Of a stretch of 64,000 bases of DNA, positions 37,219 to 48,672 are shown piece after piece. A program made the translations under genes and the position numbers. Where the stretch lies: the NCBI RefSeq assembly GCF_001522545.3, contig NC_031771.1, positions 64,856,492-64,920,491 of the forward strand, read 5' to 3'. The notes beneath the pieces were generated by a model, which saw only the letters and a list, made by a program, of their open reading frames with translations, was not told the DNA's origin and searched no databases. The DNA is from Parus major (lineage: Eukaryota > Chordata > Aves > Passeriformes > Paridae). How positions within the stretch are numbered: position 1 is the first letter of the stretch; each line of letters opens with the position of its first letter.

Positions 37219-39681
37219 AAAAACAGGGAGAGAGGTGGGGTGTCCTAGAGAAGAGGGTCCACAATAATTATTGATTACTATTTAAATCCCATTTCCCTTT
37301 GAAGGGGACAGCATTCCAGCTGAACCCTGCTGGAGAAGGTGCCTGCCACAGTCTGAATCTCAGCTTTCTCCTGAGATCAGCTCCACACCTCCTGTATAAC
37401 TCCCTGCCTGTTATTCCATGCTGTGCTCTCCTGCCCAACCCTGCAGCTCTGGACTGTAAAAGTGCCACGATTTGCAGCTGACAGGGAAGATGGCAACACT
37501 CAGGAAATAAATTCTGAGCCCTCTGATATCAACAGGCACCTTCAATCACACGGGGAGAGCAGAGCATCCCCAGCACAGCTCTCCTGACCTCACACACTCC
37601 CCCGGCTTCCAATGGCCTCGAACAAGGCAGGAGCAGTTTAGTGACATCAGGAATAATTACTAGTTTGGGTGGAAAAATCTGCATTGCATTATTATTTATC
37701 AGTTGGATATTTTCTCTCTTTTAAACCTGTGACTGTCACTGCTGATGTTCTGGGAAGGGGGCAGAGTAATCTGAACTCCACCTAATGAACCTGTGCTAAT
37801 GAATAAAAGAAATGGTCTGTGCTGCGGTCTTTTAAATTTAAGTTCTTAATTTATTTTTTTTCTGATAATGGAAATGGTATTAAAACAGTCTCTTTGTACT
37901 GAGAAAATGGAATTCATAGCTATAATCAGAATTTTATTCTTATTGGTGAGCTAGAAAGAGAACACAGTGTATAATTTCATATTGTTGGTGCGCTTCCACG
38001 TTCACTACTTATTTATTTCCCAAGAGCCTAAAACATTTTTACTTTCATCAGTAAAAAAGCAGAAATTTCCCATAATATCTTTCAGGTCATACAATGTCTA
38101 TATTGAGGCTATCACGTGCTGTTTTTTCATCTGTGGTGGTTTTGTTTCTTTTGGAGGGGTGGAGGGTGTGAAGAGGGAGAAGGAACAGCATTTGAGAAAG
38201 AATTGTGTAACTGAGACTACATCCTCAAGTTCACAGTCAGAAACTCCCAGGCAACAAATTCTGCATCCAAGACACTCCATTTTAAATGAAGAGTTAATCA
38301 CTGGGTTTATTTTAAAAGGAGGAAAAAAAGAAAGGGTGCAGAGATTAAAAAAACAACAACAACAAACAAAAGACAATTATTCCAACTTCAGTAATTAAAT
38401 ATTGAACCATGCTATGATTTAATGTATCCTCCTTCCTTTAGGATTTAATTTTACTTTCTTTAGGATTTAATTTTACTTCCTTTAGGATTTACTTTCCTCC
38501 TTCAGCCTGGTCATGTGCTCCTGACAGGATTTCTGTGAAAACTGGTACATAATCATCATCAGTTTATCTTCATCTGTCAAAAACCATACAAGTCTGATCC
38601 ACACCACGAGTGCCCTTCCTGTGGCTCTGTGTACACAGCTGACAGTTGTCACATTCTGGAGCTTTAGGCAGCATAAAGGCTTCACTGATGCTGTGTCTAA
38701 TGGATTCACACACCTCTGCATTCCTGTTAATATTTACTGCTAATTATTGTTGCCAACCCGGAGCAAATAAACCAAGTGTGAGGATTTGTTTGGGTTTCTG
38801 AGTGAGGCTAACATTTCACAGCAGTATCTTCCAGCTGCAATACATCCCATGAAGTTTTATCAGACTTCTGCCACACAGCATAAAGGAAATAAATGCTAAA
38901 GGCAGCAAAAATATAGGTCCTTACTGTTCTTCAAAGAAATGGCTCTGTGATCACATTGTAGCACAGAATGTAACTTTGTATTTCAAATATTTTTTGTTCC
39001 TGTCTGTGTATGAGTGCATTGATAAGATAATGAAACATAGAAATAAGATATTACTGAACAGCTTTCCTGTGTGCAGCTATGCTAGTTGAAAAAAAAAAAA
39101 TCAGCAGCAGGAATAAAACAGCCAAAAATCAAAGTTTAGGAATGCTTAGGAAGATTATTGCATTACATCTAGTGCAGAGGAGATACAGATCTTAAACATA
39201 TTCCAATTCTATTCAGGCTTCAGAATAGTTTGGAATGATCTGTGCTTGACAATTTTATTGAGAGCTCACATTTAATATCCTAAATAACAGGGATTCTGAG
39301 AAACATAAAATCCCAAACAACCCATTGTCATTTCCCTGGGCTGACTCAGCTCTACCTAACTCAGGTTTGGTTAGAGCCACCTGTCAGGGAAAACAGGGAA
39401 AACAGGATGGAAATAGTGCAGCATCCTCCAGCAGGTCCCTGTCATGCCTGGCAGTCAGGGAGCACAGCCCTGCACCACAGCAGATCCTGATGGACAGCTT
39501 TGGATCACAGCATTCCATCACTGCACACTGCCTGACACCAGATGCTGTGCAGGGTTAGAGGAGGATGTGGACATTTCCAGGAGGTGATAGGGGTCAAAGA
39601 TACAGCCAATCACTTAAAGCAAGCTCAAGGGAAGTTAAACAAGTCAAGCCAATTTTTAAGAGCAAACAAAACAAGGTATGA
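37219..39681. other. Unique sequence
   Basis: No supported gene. 37300-37630 and 39330-39560 are locally GC-richer without a recognisable exon. An AAC-rich tract lies at 38347-38370 and a 22-bp tandem repeat at 38435-38497. Confidence 0.5.
38435..38497. repeat. 22-bp tandem repeat, about 2.8 copies
   Basis: TTTAGGATTTAATTTTACTT starts at 38437 and 38459, with a third, partly diverged copy at 38481. Confidence 0.92.
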
Positions 39682-39936
39682 CTAAGGGGATTGGTTTTAA
39701 AATGAAAGAGGGAGGATTTAGATTGGATATTAGAAATAAATTATTTATTTTGAAGGTAGTAAGGCCCTGACACAGGGAGCCCAGAGAAGCTGTGGCTGCC
39801 CCTGGATCCCTGGAAGTGCCCAAGGTCAGGCTGGATGGGGCTTGGAGCAACCTGGGATAGTGGAAGGCATCTCTGCCCATGGGGAAGATGGTCTTTAAGA
39901 TCCTTCCCAAGCTCAGCAATTCTGTGACTCTAGGAT
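39682..39936 (+). mobile_element. CR1 LINE 3' fragment with TGG insertion
   Basis: CTAAGGGGATTGGTTTTAAA, GGATTTAGATTGGATATTAG, CCCAGAGAAGCTGTGGCTGC, CCCTGGATCCCTGGAAGTGC and TGGGGCTTGGAGCAACCTGG run to a decayed CAGCAATTCTGTGACTCTAG tail. The CCCCTGGATCCCTGG form puts it with 44323, 59474 and 61160. Confidence 0.92.
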
Positions 39937-40399
39937 ATTATCATCTTGAATCATTCATATTATCAAATATTTCCTGCCAAATTCAATGAAGTTTCACTGC
40001 TTCATTACTTATACTTTTATTACACTTCCACTCAATTAGCTTTTCCCTTTAGATCTCATTTTGCCCCACTTTAGCCCCCAAATCCTGCAGAAATTGTCAT
40101 GTGGTTAATGGCTGATATGCCTGCAGCTGGAAGATGTGATGTCAAATACATGTTATGGATCCTCATACAAATCCACCTACCAGCTCACCTTAGAAACAGT
40201 TCAAGAGGAAATTTCACTTGCATTAAGTTTATGGATGTAAGATTGGCTGTTGAATGCATTACTGCAGTAGAAAAACAAATGATCACAAGAGAACAATGAT
40301 TTTTTTTCCTCTCTCCATAAGGAGCACTGCCGAAATCCATTCCTGCTGAAGTACATCTTATCCTGAGAGGTTCAGAAATAGCAGGTTTTATTCTTGACA

Positions 40400-40530
40400 C
40401 TTAGCGGTGGCAGAATGGTTAGTGTTTAGATTTCATCCTTCCAGCAAGGTCATTTCCCCTGGTGAATCAGCACTTTGGCATCTCATTTTCTTTCTAAAAT
40501 GGGGGAAACAATGCCTAGCTTAGCAGGAGC
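40400..40530 (+). mobile_element. MIR-like tRNA-derived SINE relic
   Basis: GGCAGAATGGTTAGTGTTTA resembles a tRNA A-box head ('agtggttagagc'). It is followed at about 40449 by a degenerate B-box-like AGGTCATTTCCCC. The stretch CATTTTCTTTCTAAAATGGG with following GGAAACAATGCCTAGC parallels the MIR core 'cctcatctgtaaaatggggataat..cctac'. Order and spacing fit an ancient MIR/CORE-SINE copy. It is not a functional tRNA: the B box and acceptor pairing are lost. Confidence 0.5.
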
Positions 40531-42145
40531 ACATGGACACAAATTTTTGGAGACGAGAGACAAGAAAAGGGTCAGACAACATCCTTTGTGCCAAGGAAAT
40601 GATTACACTGACTGGTTGTTTTATTTAGATGTAGTGCAGACAGCTTGCAGTGGGTCCATTAGAACTGCCTTGCTCTTAATTACATTGACTTTTAAAAGCT
40701 TTGATTAATTATGATAGAGAGCAAAGGTTTCCAGCAGAGAGATGACTGTATCAGAAAACAGCTCCTGATGCTGACCAGATCAGGTCAGTGTTTGAAGCAT
40801 TTTATGTCCTGTAATAAACTGGACACAAAGCTGTCACTAGAAGGATTGTAGATGTTAAGAAATATTTATATTGCTCAAAGAGATCTATGATTACAGAAGA
40901 CTAGCAATTGCTTTATTTATTGGAACTGCTGGAACCAAATGAAAGGAAAGAGAAAAATAACAGTTTGGGGTTTTTTTGAAAACAAATCAGGATATGTATT
41001 GTTGAGATGGAAACTTTTTTGCCCTAATGGAACTAAAAAAAATACTTAATTTTTTTTAAATTTTGTAAAATTCATTCACCATGTGAACCACAAGGTCTTG
41101 AGAGCCTGTGTAAACAGAGTCAGATGCTTTGCATCTCTCCTCCTCATTTCCATCCAAACCCTCAGTGGCTTTCTCAGGTTGGAGCAGGAATTTTCTGATA
41201 TCTATGGCACTATTATGAAAAATGATGTGCTTGCCTGAGTTGCATAAGGAACAAATTTGCATTCAATTCCCCAAAGAGCCGTGGAAAGTTTACATGTCCT
41301 TGAAAGCATCACTTAAAGTGGGATTCATTGAAAACTAACTGATAGTTGAGCTTTTCAATGGCTCTGGGAAGGCAGCAGAGGGAAATTGAATTGCCCTGTG
41401 CCAGTGCTGCTGTCTCACCAGGAGCTCTGGATGGAAGCTGCGTGACAAGGTTAGAGCAGGTGCAGAAAGCTACGGGACACAGGTCTCTGCCTCACTTTCT
41501 CCTCCTTTAATTTAGTAGTGGCAGCAATTCCCAGGGCTACTCTATCAGGGCATGTTCATTAACATTTCAAGCCCTGCTACTAATGACAAGTATAGGTGAA
41601 AGATTTAAGAGAGTGAGACTCTGCTTCTGGACTGATTTTGCAGTGCTGATATTTGTGGTTTTTTAAGTCTTATTGTTGCAGATATTCCCACCTTCCCTGA
41701 GTTTAAAGTTTTCTTTAAACCCCTGACAATTTCTGGCATTGTTTTTCTTCTTTACATTTATATCCCTCTTATTTTTATTTTTTTTTTCTCACTACCATGA
41801 TTATTTTTCCTTTTGAAAGCCTCCTGGAAATATAGATCCTACTTTTTTTCTGATACTCAAACTATGGATATTTTTTATTATATTTAGTTTTTAGCATTAC
41901 TATTTGAGTTAGAACCTACTGTAACATGCAGAATTGGTTTCAGAATTGAAATTTAAGACTATTTGAATGAACTTTATATAATATTTTTCTTTGTCACCTA
42001 TGCTGTTATCCCACCAGCCTTCAGACTAAAGCTTAGAGAGAATGGATTATAGTACTGATATCATAGCTCCTAGATAATTCTGCTTGAATTTCAAGATCTG
42101 ATTAAATCTAAACTACTCCTCAGCTTCAAAAATACTGGTGGGAAG

Positions 42146-42268
42146 TGTGTAACAAACAGTCAGGAAAGAAGATATAATCAAATGAAATTAAATTGAAAAA
42201 AAAATTCATAGATGAAGTGACTACAGCCAAATGTACTGAGATGAAATGAGGTGCAGTGAAAAGGACAG
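42146..42268. repeat. Direct repeat copy A (pair with 42529-42664)
   Basis: The block runs from AACAAACAGTCAGG through AATCAAATGAAATTAAATTG and an A-run to ATGTACTGAGATGAAATGAG and GTGCAGTGAAAAGGACAGC. A second, diverged copy begins about 385 bp downstream. The sequence between is purine-rich. Family unknown. Confidence 0.75.
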
Positions 42269-42528
42269 CAACTTGCCAAAATGATCGCATTGAAATCCCA
42301 AAATCAGGAAAGAAAGGTAAAGAAAGAGACAGGAGAAGAAACAGAAGGAATTAATTGCTAGAAAAGAAAGAGAGAAAATTCTGTAACAAAGTGAAAACAA
42401 GAAAAGTGAATGAAGGTGATGACATGAAATGCACAGAAATTGACCAATCTTCATTCAATTGATCTTCCTTGAAATCATAAAATTTCATTGAATTTCCTGA
42501 AAGGAAGAATTTGAAATCAGAGAACCAA

Positions 42529-42664
42529 GTGGAACAAACACTCTGGAAGGATATATATGACAAAATCAAATGCAATTGAAAGAAAAAAAAAAAAAAATTC
42601 TAAATGGAACGACTTTGCCAAAATGTACTGAGATGAAATGAGGTGCAGTGAGAAGAGGTCAGCT
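42529..42664. repeat. Direct repeat copy A' (pair with 42146-42268)
   Basis: GGAACAAACACTCTGG, AAATCAAATGCAATTGAAAG, an A-run, then CCAAAATGTACTGAGATGAA and ATGAGGTGCAGTGAGAAGAG parallel copy A in order. Similarity ends after GTCAGC. The best-kept 20 bp (ATGTACTGAGATGAAATGAG) are identical between copies. Confidence 0.75.
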
Positions 42665-43894
42665 GGGGATGAGAGCAGCATCTCAGGAGAGCATGCATCA
42701 GCAGTCCCAGGGGTCAGGCAATATAACACAAGAGACACAGAGAAAATTTGAGAGTCACCTCATGATGTATTGCTTTCCTTACTGCCTGCAGAGTGGGGCT
42801 CTGTCACAAACACTACACTGATATATTGATGCTTTAGCTTCCCCACCCACCCTACCAACTCCCCTTTTCAGATCTGACATGACTCTAGGTACAAAATACA
42901 CTTTTTTCTAAACTAATCCTGGTCACTGGGATGTTCCTTCTGACTTTACTGTGAGGTGAGGTTACCACTAAGAGTTCAAGCTCAGAAATTCAGGTAATTG
43001 CCCTCACTGGATGTTAGGTCCAAGCAGTCATGGGGCATTTCAGAAAAATTTCTGAAATTTCATTTCAGAAAAATGAAACATAAATGGTTTCTTGGTGGGA
43101 ACCATACCTTTAAGACCTTTCAAGATGTAGCCCTCAGAGAAGGCGTCCAAACATCAATTTCCCACACGTACTGGGGCAACAAAACTTAGGGCAGCACCAT
43201 GAGCGTATATGTGCACATCCTGTGTGTTATCCAAGGGCTGATTACAGGGAATTAAGGACCCCTGGCAGCCACAGTATGGGCAATCAAAGTGGGAAGCACC
43301 AAGAAAAAAAAATCTCACTCTAATAATCACCACTTGGAAAACCGTATTTCCTGCTTCAAGCCCCACACAAAGCATTAACCAGAAACCTGATGTTATATTT
43401 ACTGCACAGAAACACCTGTATGGAGAGTGAACCTCAGGGAAGTGCACACAGCAAGTTAGAGTAACTTGAGCATGTTCAAGGACATCTGAGTAAAAGAAGA
43501 ACTCAAACTTTTCTGCAATTAGACCTTCCCCTCACTGCACAATAAAGCATTTTCTGAAAATTAGGAGGTCCAACCTCTCATCTACTGTCTTAATTATAGG
43601 GAAAAAAATTACAGCTTAACTGCAAATATCAAAATTCATTTCAACAACAAGTTCAATTTAAAAAAATATTAAAGTTTAATTATATATATTTGATTTAATA
43701 GTTGAATAACAAAACCTTCCTCTCTCCTGTTTTTCCTTTGCCAGCATAGCACCCACCATCTCTCCTTCTCCACCCCTTCCTTTCACCAGGGGAGAGAATA
43801 GGAAAATTTTAATTTTCTTTTTTTTTTCAAGCTAAATGCCCAGTACTTATTTTCTCCTGACTATAACATGCTTGTTGCATGCGTTATGTGCATA

Positions 43895-43934
43895 TAATCT
43901 ATTGCACAAAACATAAGTTATGTGCAATAGATTA
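43895..43934. repeat. Perfect 14-bp inverted repeat (hairpin)
   Basis: TAATCTATTGCACA (43895-43908) pairs exactly with TGTGCAATAGATTA (43921-43934) around a 12-nt loop, AAACATAAGTTA. The loop and right arm together hold a second small palindrome, ACATAAGTTATGT (43911-43923). Confidence 0.88.
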
Positions 43935-44322
43935 AACCTGTTGTAATAAACCAGCTTTCTACACTTTGGACAAATCTGTGCAGTCTCTCCTGCCTTCTCC
44001 CCACAGGGTGATAGGTTCACATCAGAGAATAAAAATCAAAGCACTGAAGGATGTAAGGTCCTCAGAGCAACCAAGTCAGAAATTCCCAGTGATTATGGAA
44101 AGGGCAGACAGATCCTGATGGCAATAATCCTTAAATTACTGCCTTAATTAAATATTTAGTGTCCTTACTCAGAGATGAGAGTATGTATTTCACACAGAGC
44201 TGTGCTGCAGTTGTAGCATAGGAGTCTCCCCTGGCTTCCTGGGTTGTGGGCAGCTTCATTCCCTCTCCTCCCCAGAGTTAGGGTTTGGTTTATGTCTCTG
44301 TCCCCAAAATCTCTCCCCCCTC

Positions 44323-44776
44323 ACTGGAGCGAGTCCAGAGGAACCCACCAAGGGCATCAGAGGGATGGAGCAGCTCTGCTGTGAGGAAAGGCTGAGAGAA
44401 TTGGGGTTGTTCAGCCTGGAGAAGTTCCAGGGTGACCTCATTGTGGCCTCTCAGTGCAGGAAGGGAACCCACAGGAAAGATGGGGAGAGACTTTACAAGG
44501 GCCTGGAGTTCCAGAACAATAGGTAATGGATAAAAACTGAAAGAGTTAGATTGGATTTAAGGAAAGAATTGTTCCCTGTGAGGGTGGGCAGGCCCTGGCA
44601 CAGGGTGCCCAGAGAAGCTGTGGCTGCCCCTGGATCCCTGGGAGTGTCCAAGGCCAGGCTGGATGGGGCTTGGAGAAACCTGGGACAGTGGAAGGTGTCC
44701 CTGCCATGGCAGGGGGTGGAACTGGGTGATCCTTAAGGTCCCTTCCAACCCAAACCATTCCATGATTCTACGATCC
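44323..44776 (+). mobile_element. Well-preserved CR1 LINE 3' segment, about 450 bp
   Basis: CTGGAGCGAGTCCAGAGGAA, GGATGGAGCAGCTCTGCTGT, TTGTTCAGCCTGGAGAAG, GTGACCTCATTGTGGCCTCT, GTTCCCTGTGAGGGTGGGCA, CACAGGGTGCCCAGAGAAGC, CCCTGGATCCCTGGGAGTGT and TTCCAACCCAAACCATTCCA end in ATGATTCTACGATCC. Little divergence and the TGG insertion indicate a young copy. The overlapping open frames on both strands belong to the repeat. Confidence 0.95.
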
Positions 44777-45855
44777 TTAACCCACTTTTCTACATTTCAA
44801 GAGCAAATCAAACCTTAACACTCTGGAATTCTTTTTCCTTTTCTATGAAGTTTCTTTGGTGACTTTTTGTCCTCATCCCATCTGTCTTGAGCCTCTCTCT
44901 TGCTAACTTTGTGACAATTCTTTAAAAACTTATGTCCCCATCAATACCTCCCTTCACTTTGTAACCGCTGTAATAAAGACTGCAAAAATGACCGGGGTCC
45001 AGAGGGCAAATTCACACCAACAGCTCCTTGTGGTTCATTGGAAAGACATAAATAAACCAAATAAAAGATGGACTCTGCTGAGATAGGGAAAAACTGCCTT
45101 GTCCTCTGAGATTCAAACATTTGGTAACATTTGTTTTATTTTTATATATTCCTATAATTAATAATCAAATTAGGCAAAAGGAAGATCATTTTGCTTTGGA
45201 TTTGCACAGGTATTAGCTCAGTGAAGTCTGGAATTGATCTCCCTCTGTACAAATGCTGATTACAGTCTTTCCTCTCTAGAAGTAATTTATTTATATTTTT
45301 CTAAATGACCATTAGTGAACCATTATTTAACTTATGAAAAAAAAAAAAAAGACTGACAAATTTTTATTCTGCTAATGAAGACAGGGAGGTTCAGATCTTT
45401 CTATTTTGTATCTCACAGCCCCACTGCAATCCACCAGAGAGTAGGTGTAATACCTCATGAAAATTTATTTGCATTCCAGCAGGTGTATCCATGCCATGTA
45501 ATCTGAGAAAAGAGGGAAAATAGAAAAAAAATATTAAACAGGAGTGCAGCAGGGGTGAGGCCTCTAGCAGCTCTAAGAACCTGGGGTACACTGCATCTTA
45601 GAACTACTTAAGGTTTTCAAGTGCTAATGAAATTTCCCTGGTAGAATTCATTCTTTTCAACTGGCAGGGATCAGGGAAATTTTCATAAAAGTTTCTTCCT
45701 TGTGTTGTTTATAGCTACTTTTAGATCTTTCACATGGCTTTCAAATTTCAGGAAGAAGGTGGAGGGTAAACAAATATTTTTAAACTAGGTGTGATTTTTT
45801 TTTCCTTTTTTCTTTAGTCAGCTTTGTTAAATATATTCACTACATAATCTTGAAA

Positions 45856-45902
45856 GTAAAAAGAAAAAAAAAGAAAAAAGAAAAAAAAAAAGAAAAAAAA
45901 AA
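45856..45902. repeat. A-rich (AAAAAG)n low-complexity tract
   Basis: About 45 bp of A interrupted by single G residues. No LINE or SINE body that I recognise precedes it, so it is not clearly a retroposon tail. Confidence 0.9.
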
Positions 45903-48550
45903 TCGATCTTGTTAATTCTGCTGAAATATATCAAACTTGGAGGGGTTTGAAAACACCCAGCAGGGCAAAAACATAAAAAAGAATTTTATAGCATTTGTGA
46001 TATGATAAAATCTAAATTCACAAATTTGTTTTTCAGCTTGTATCACAGTGGATTTTTTTTTTTAAAAGTTCTTTTAAAGTAATTCACATCACGATCAGTG
46101 TCTTGACTTGTACCATCTTTGAACTCATGCAACGTAAGGAATGGCAGCTTCAGATCTCAGCTCCTGTTTTACCAGTCATGCTGCACACATTGCTTTGATC
46201 TCAACCAAATTTAGCTGACCTTTCCAGCAAAACCAGGACAGAACCCATCCCATTGCATGAAAATTTTAGTCTTCTCAGCCTAATTAAGGAAGAGGCAGAG
46301 AAAATCAACCTCTTGAAGGAATATTTGGATAAATAATGACACCAAAGGCTCAGTAGAAATTATTGGGCTGTAGACAGTCTTTTTCTTAGTAGCTCCCTCT
46401 CTACAGTTAAATAAATTAAATATTTAATTATTTTTTTTGGATATTGAGGGAAGAATTTTGTCACTACTGAATTTCTTTTATGGCGTCGTGTTCTTACCTA
46501 CAAAGCACCCTCATATCTTTGTTTCTGTAATTGAACTTTCCTCTAAAGTTCATTGCCTTCCAATTTTTTCCCTTCTATTGGTGTGAATTTACTTCAGAAA
46601 TTCTCCTCAGCTCTTCCACTCTCCTTTCCGCATTGGAAAGAAGCTTATTCTCCTCTTTTGTGGTTACTTTCTTGCCTTCTGGGACTCCTTTCAAAACTTG
46701 TCTCCATAGATGCAGCATGAAGAGAACTCAGCTTTAGTTTCTTTCCATCGGAAAAAAAACCCAAAAAACAACCCCAAAACCAAAGAACCAAAACTCCCTG
46801 CATTGACTCCTTATCAAAAGTCACTGTGAAAACATAGCTGGAGATTCACACAGCCTGACTCCATCTTTCTCAGGACAGCCCACTGCAGATGGGCTTTAGC
46901 CCAAACGACACAAATCTGCTCATGAAAAACCTTTGTCCCCATCACCAGGTTTAACTCCACGAGCCCTACACTTTTCTCACCCATGGGAGCTCCCATTTCA
47001 CTTTCAGACCATGATCTCAAAAGAATTTAATGAAAACATTGGGAGACTTGTTGTCAGCATTCTCATTCCCCTGTAAATTACCAGCTTTGGAGAGCAATGT
47101 GGGACCTTGACACTGATCCTTCTCTCCCTTCAAATTGTCAAGTTTAACTTGGTGGAATTGCATTAGAGGGGAGCCAATAATGGTCCTAACTCAATAAAGC
47201 ACATTATTTGTTTACTTTTAATCTGGTGGCAGTCCCATTGAAGTTAGCCAGCCTTGAGTATATTCCAGAATAGCAATGTGGTTTGAGTGAGGATTGGAAT
47301 ATAAAGGTGTTCAGCCTGAATACTTCCCCTCTAATCTAATACTGAAGCATATGTTTATAATTTAGGAGCTATAGGACAGAAAGAGAAATACTTGGCATGA
47401 ATAACTTCACTGATATGCCTGTTATGGAGGGCTTTTTTAAAAATGGAGAATCATACAAAATGGCCAAATTCCCAGGCACTGTCAAAGGGGGAGCAGTGAA
47501 AAGGTAGATTCCAAGATCATTTGTAGATAGTCACACTGGATTTGGGCTGTTGATCATACACACAAATAGATCTCCCTTTAGCAGGACTGAAATGGTTTAT
47601 TCAGTACCTGCCCTTTGATCCCCCCTCTCCCCTGCTCTCAGGTGCAAATAAATCTCTCAGCTGACTCCCAGACCCCACAGAAACTCCTGCATTTGGCTTT
47701 GGTCTTTCTGACCAGTTGTCAACCTGCAGATCCCCTGGTCTCTCTAGAATCTGACCAAAAGTAATAGCCTGAAGAAAATCTCAGTCTTCATTAGTTATTC
47801 CTGGTCAGTCTTAAATTCCTTTAACTTCAGGCCAAAATTAAGGGACAATTATTATCAAACTAAGACCCCACAGACAGGATCTTCCACCCCTAGGCTGGTT
47901 GGTCTGTCTTGAAAAACAAGACTCGTGGTAATCCCATAAAATCTTCAAATCACATGAAGAACTTAATTTTAAACCTTCTCAACTAAATACAGCTGTCTGG
48001 CTTATCTCTGTAACTACTCAGATTATAATAAATTGATATGGATGTCCAAATAATGGGGTGTAATGAAGAGGAGCTTATAATGATGTAAAAACTGTTACAT
48101 TTTGACTGAATACAGTCTCAAGACAGATTACCAAATTAAAAGAAAAATATTTTGATTGTATTCTATGTGATCAAGATTTTGTCTGCTTTGGAAATGGCAA
48201 GCAGTTAAACTATATCACTGAAAGATAATTTGTGGAGGAACTCTGAAATAATATGCACACTAAACCCCCAAAAGCCTTCAAAGAAGATGAAAGATTTTTT
48301 CAGGTCTGTTTTTGAAGCAGAGAAAACAAGAATATATTTATACAGCTGATGGAAAAAGGTGTGATGGTTTAGAAGTTAAAATCACATTTCTTTTTGAATA
48401 TCAAGTGTTTAAAAGCACAACTGAGTCTTTACCATAGCAGAAGTTTTAATTTCCTTTAGGATAAGCGGAGGATAGGTTGGGCTTGGCCTTACAGTTTTAA
48501 AACAGATTAAGCTCTCTGCATCTCAGCAGAGTTGCTCTATGGCTTTTCAG

Positions 48551-48672
48551 TCCTGTGTCTTAATTCCCTGTTTCTAAAATCAGGGGGATGGCTTTTTTCT
48601 GCCTCTGAGGATTTCTGGGAGGATCAATACATTAAGGATGGGAGGCATTCAGGTATGGAAGTGATGTGAACT
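48551..48672 (+). mobile_element. MIR-like SINE relic, 3' half
   Basis: GTGTCTTAATTCCCTGTTTC, TAAAATCAGGGGGATGGC, GCCTCTGAGGATTTCTGGGA and GGATCAATACATTAAGGATG, then GGAGGCATTCAGGTATGGAA, match in order the amniote MIR tail. The compared blocks are 'gtgcctcagtttccctatctg', 'taaaatggggataat', 'cctcacagggttgttgtga', 'ggataaatacattaaagatt' and 'gaggcgctcagatact'. This is the clearest of the MIR-like calls in the window. Confidence 0.6.

Larger units (their letters stand above)
39937..44322. other. Unique sequence with MIR-like relic, direct repeats and hairpin
   Basis: No supported gene. The features at 40400-40530, 42146-42664 and 43895-43934 are described separately. 41750-41880 is T-rich. 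Confidence 0.5.

Noticed and set aside
40400..40475. Functional tRNA gene
   Set aside because: Only an A-box-like head is present. The B box is degenerate and no acceptor or anticodon stems pair, so a SINE relic is more likely.
42581..42597. A-run as retroposon tail
   Set aside because: The A-run sits inside both copies of a direct repeat, with a shorter version in the first copy, so it belongs to that repeat rather than marking a retroposon end.
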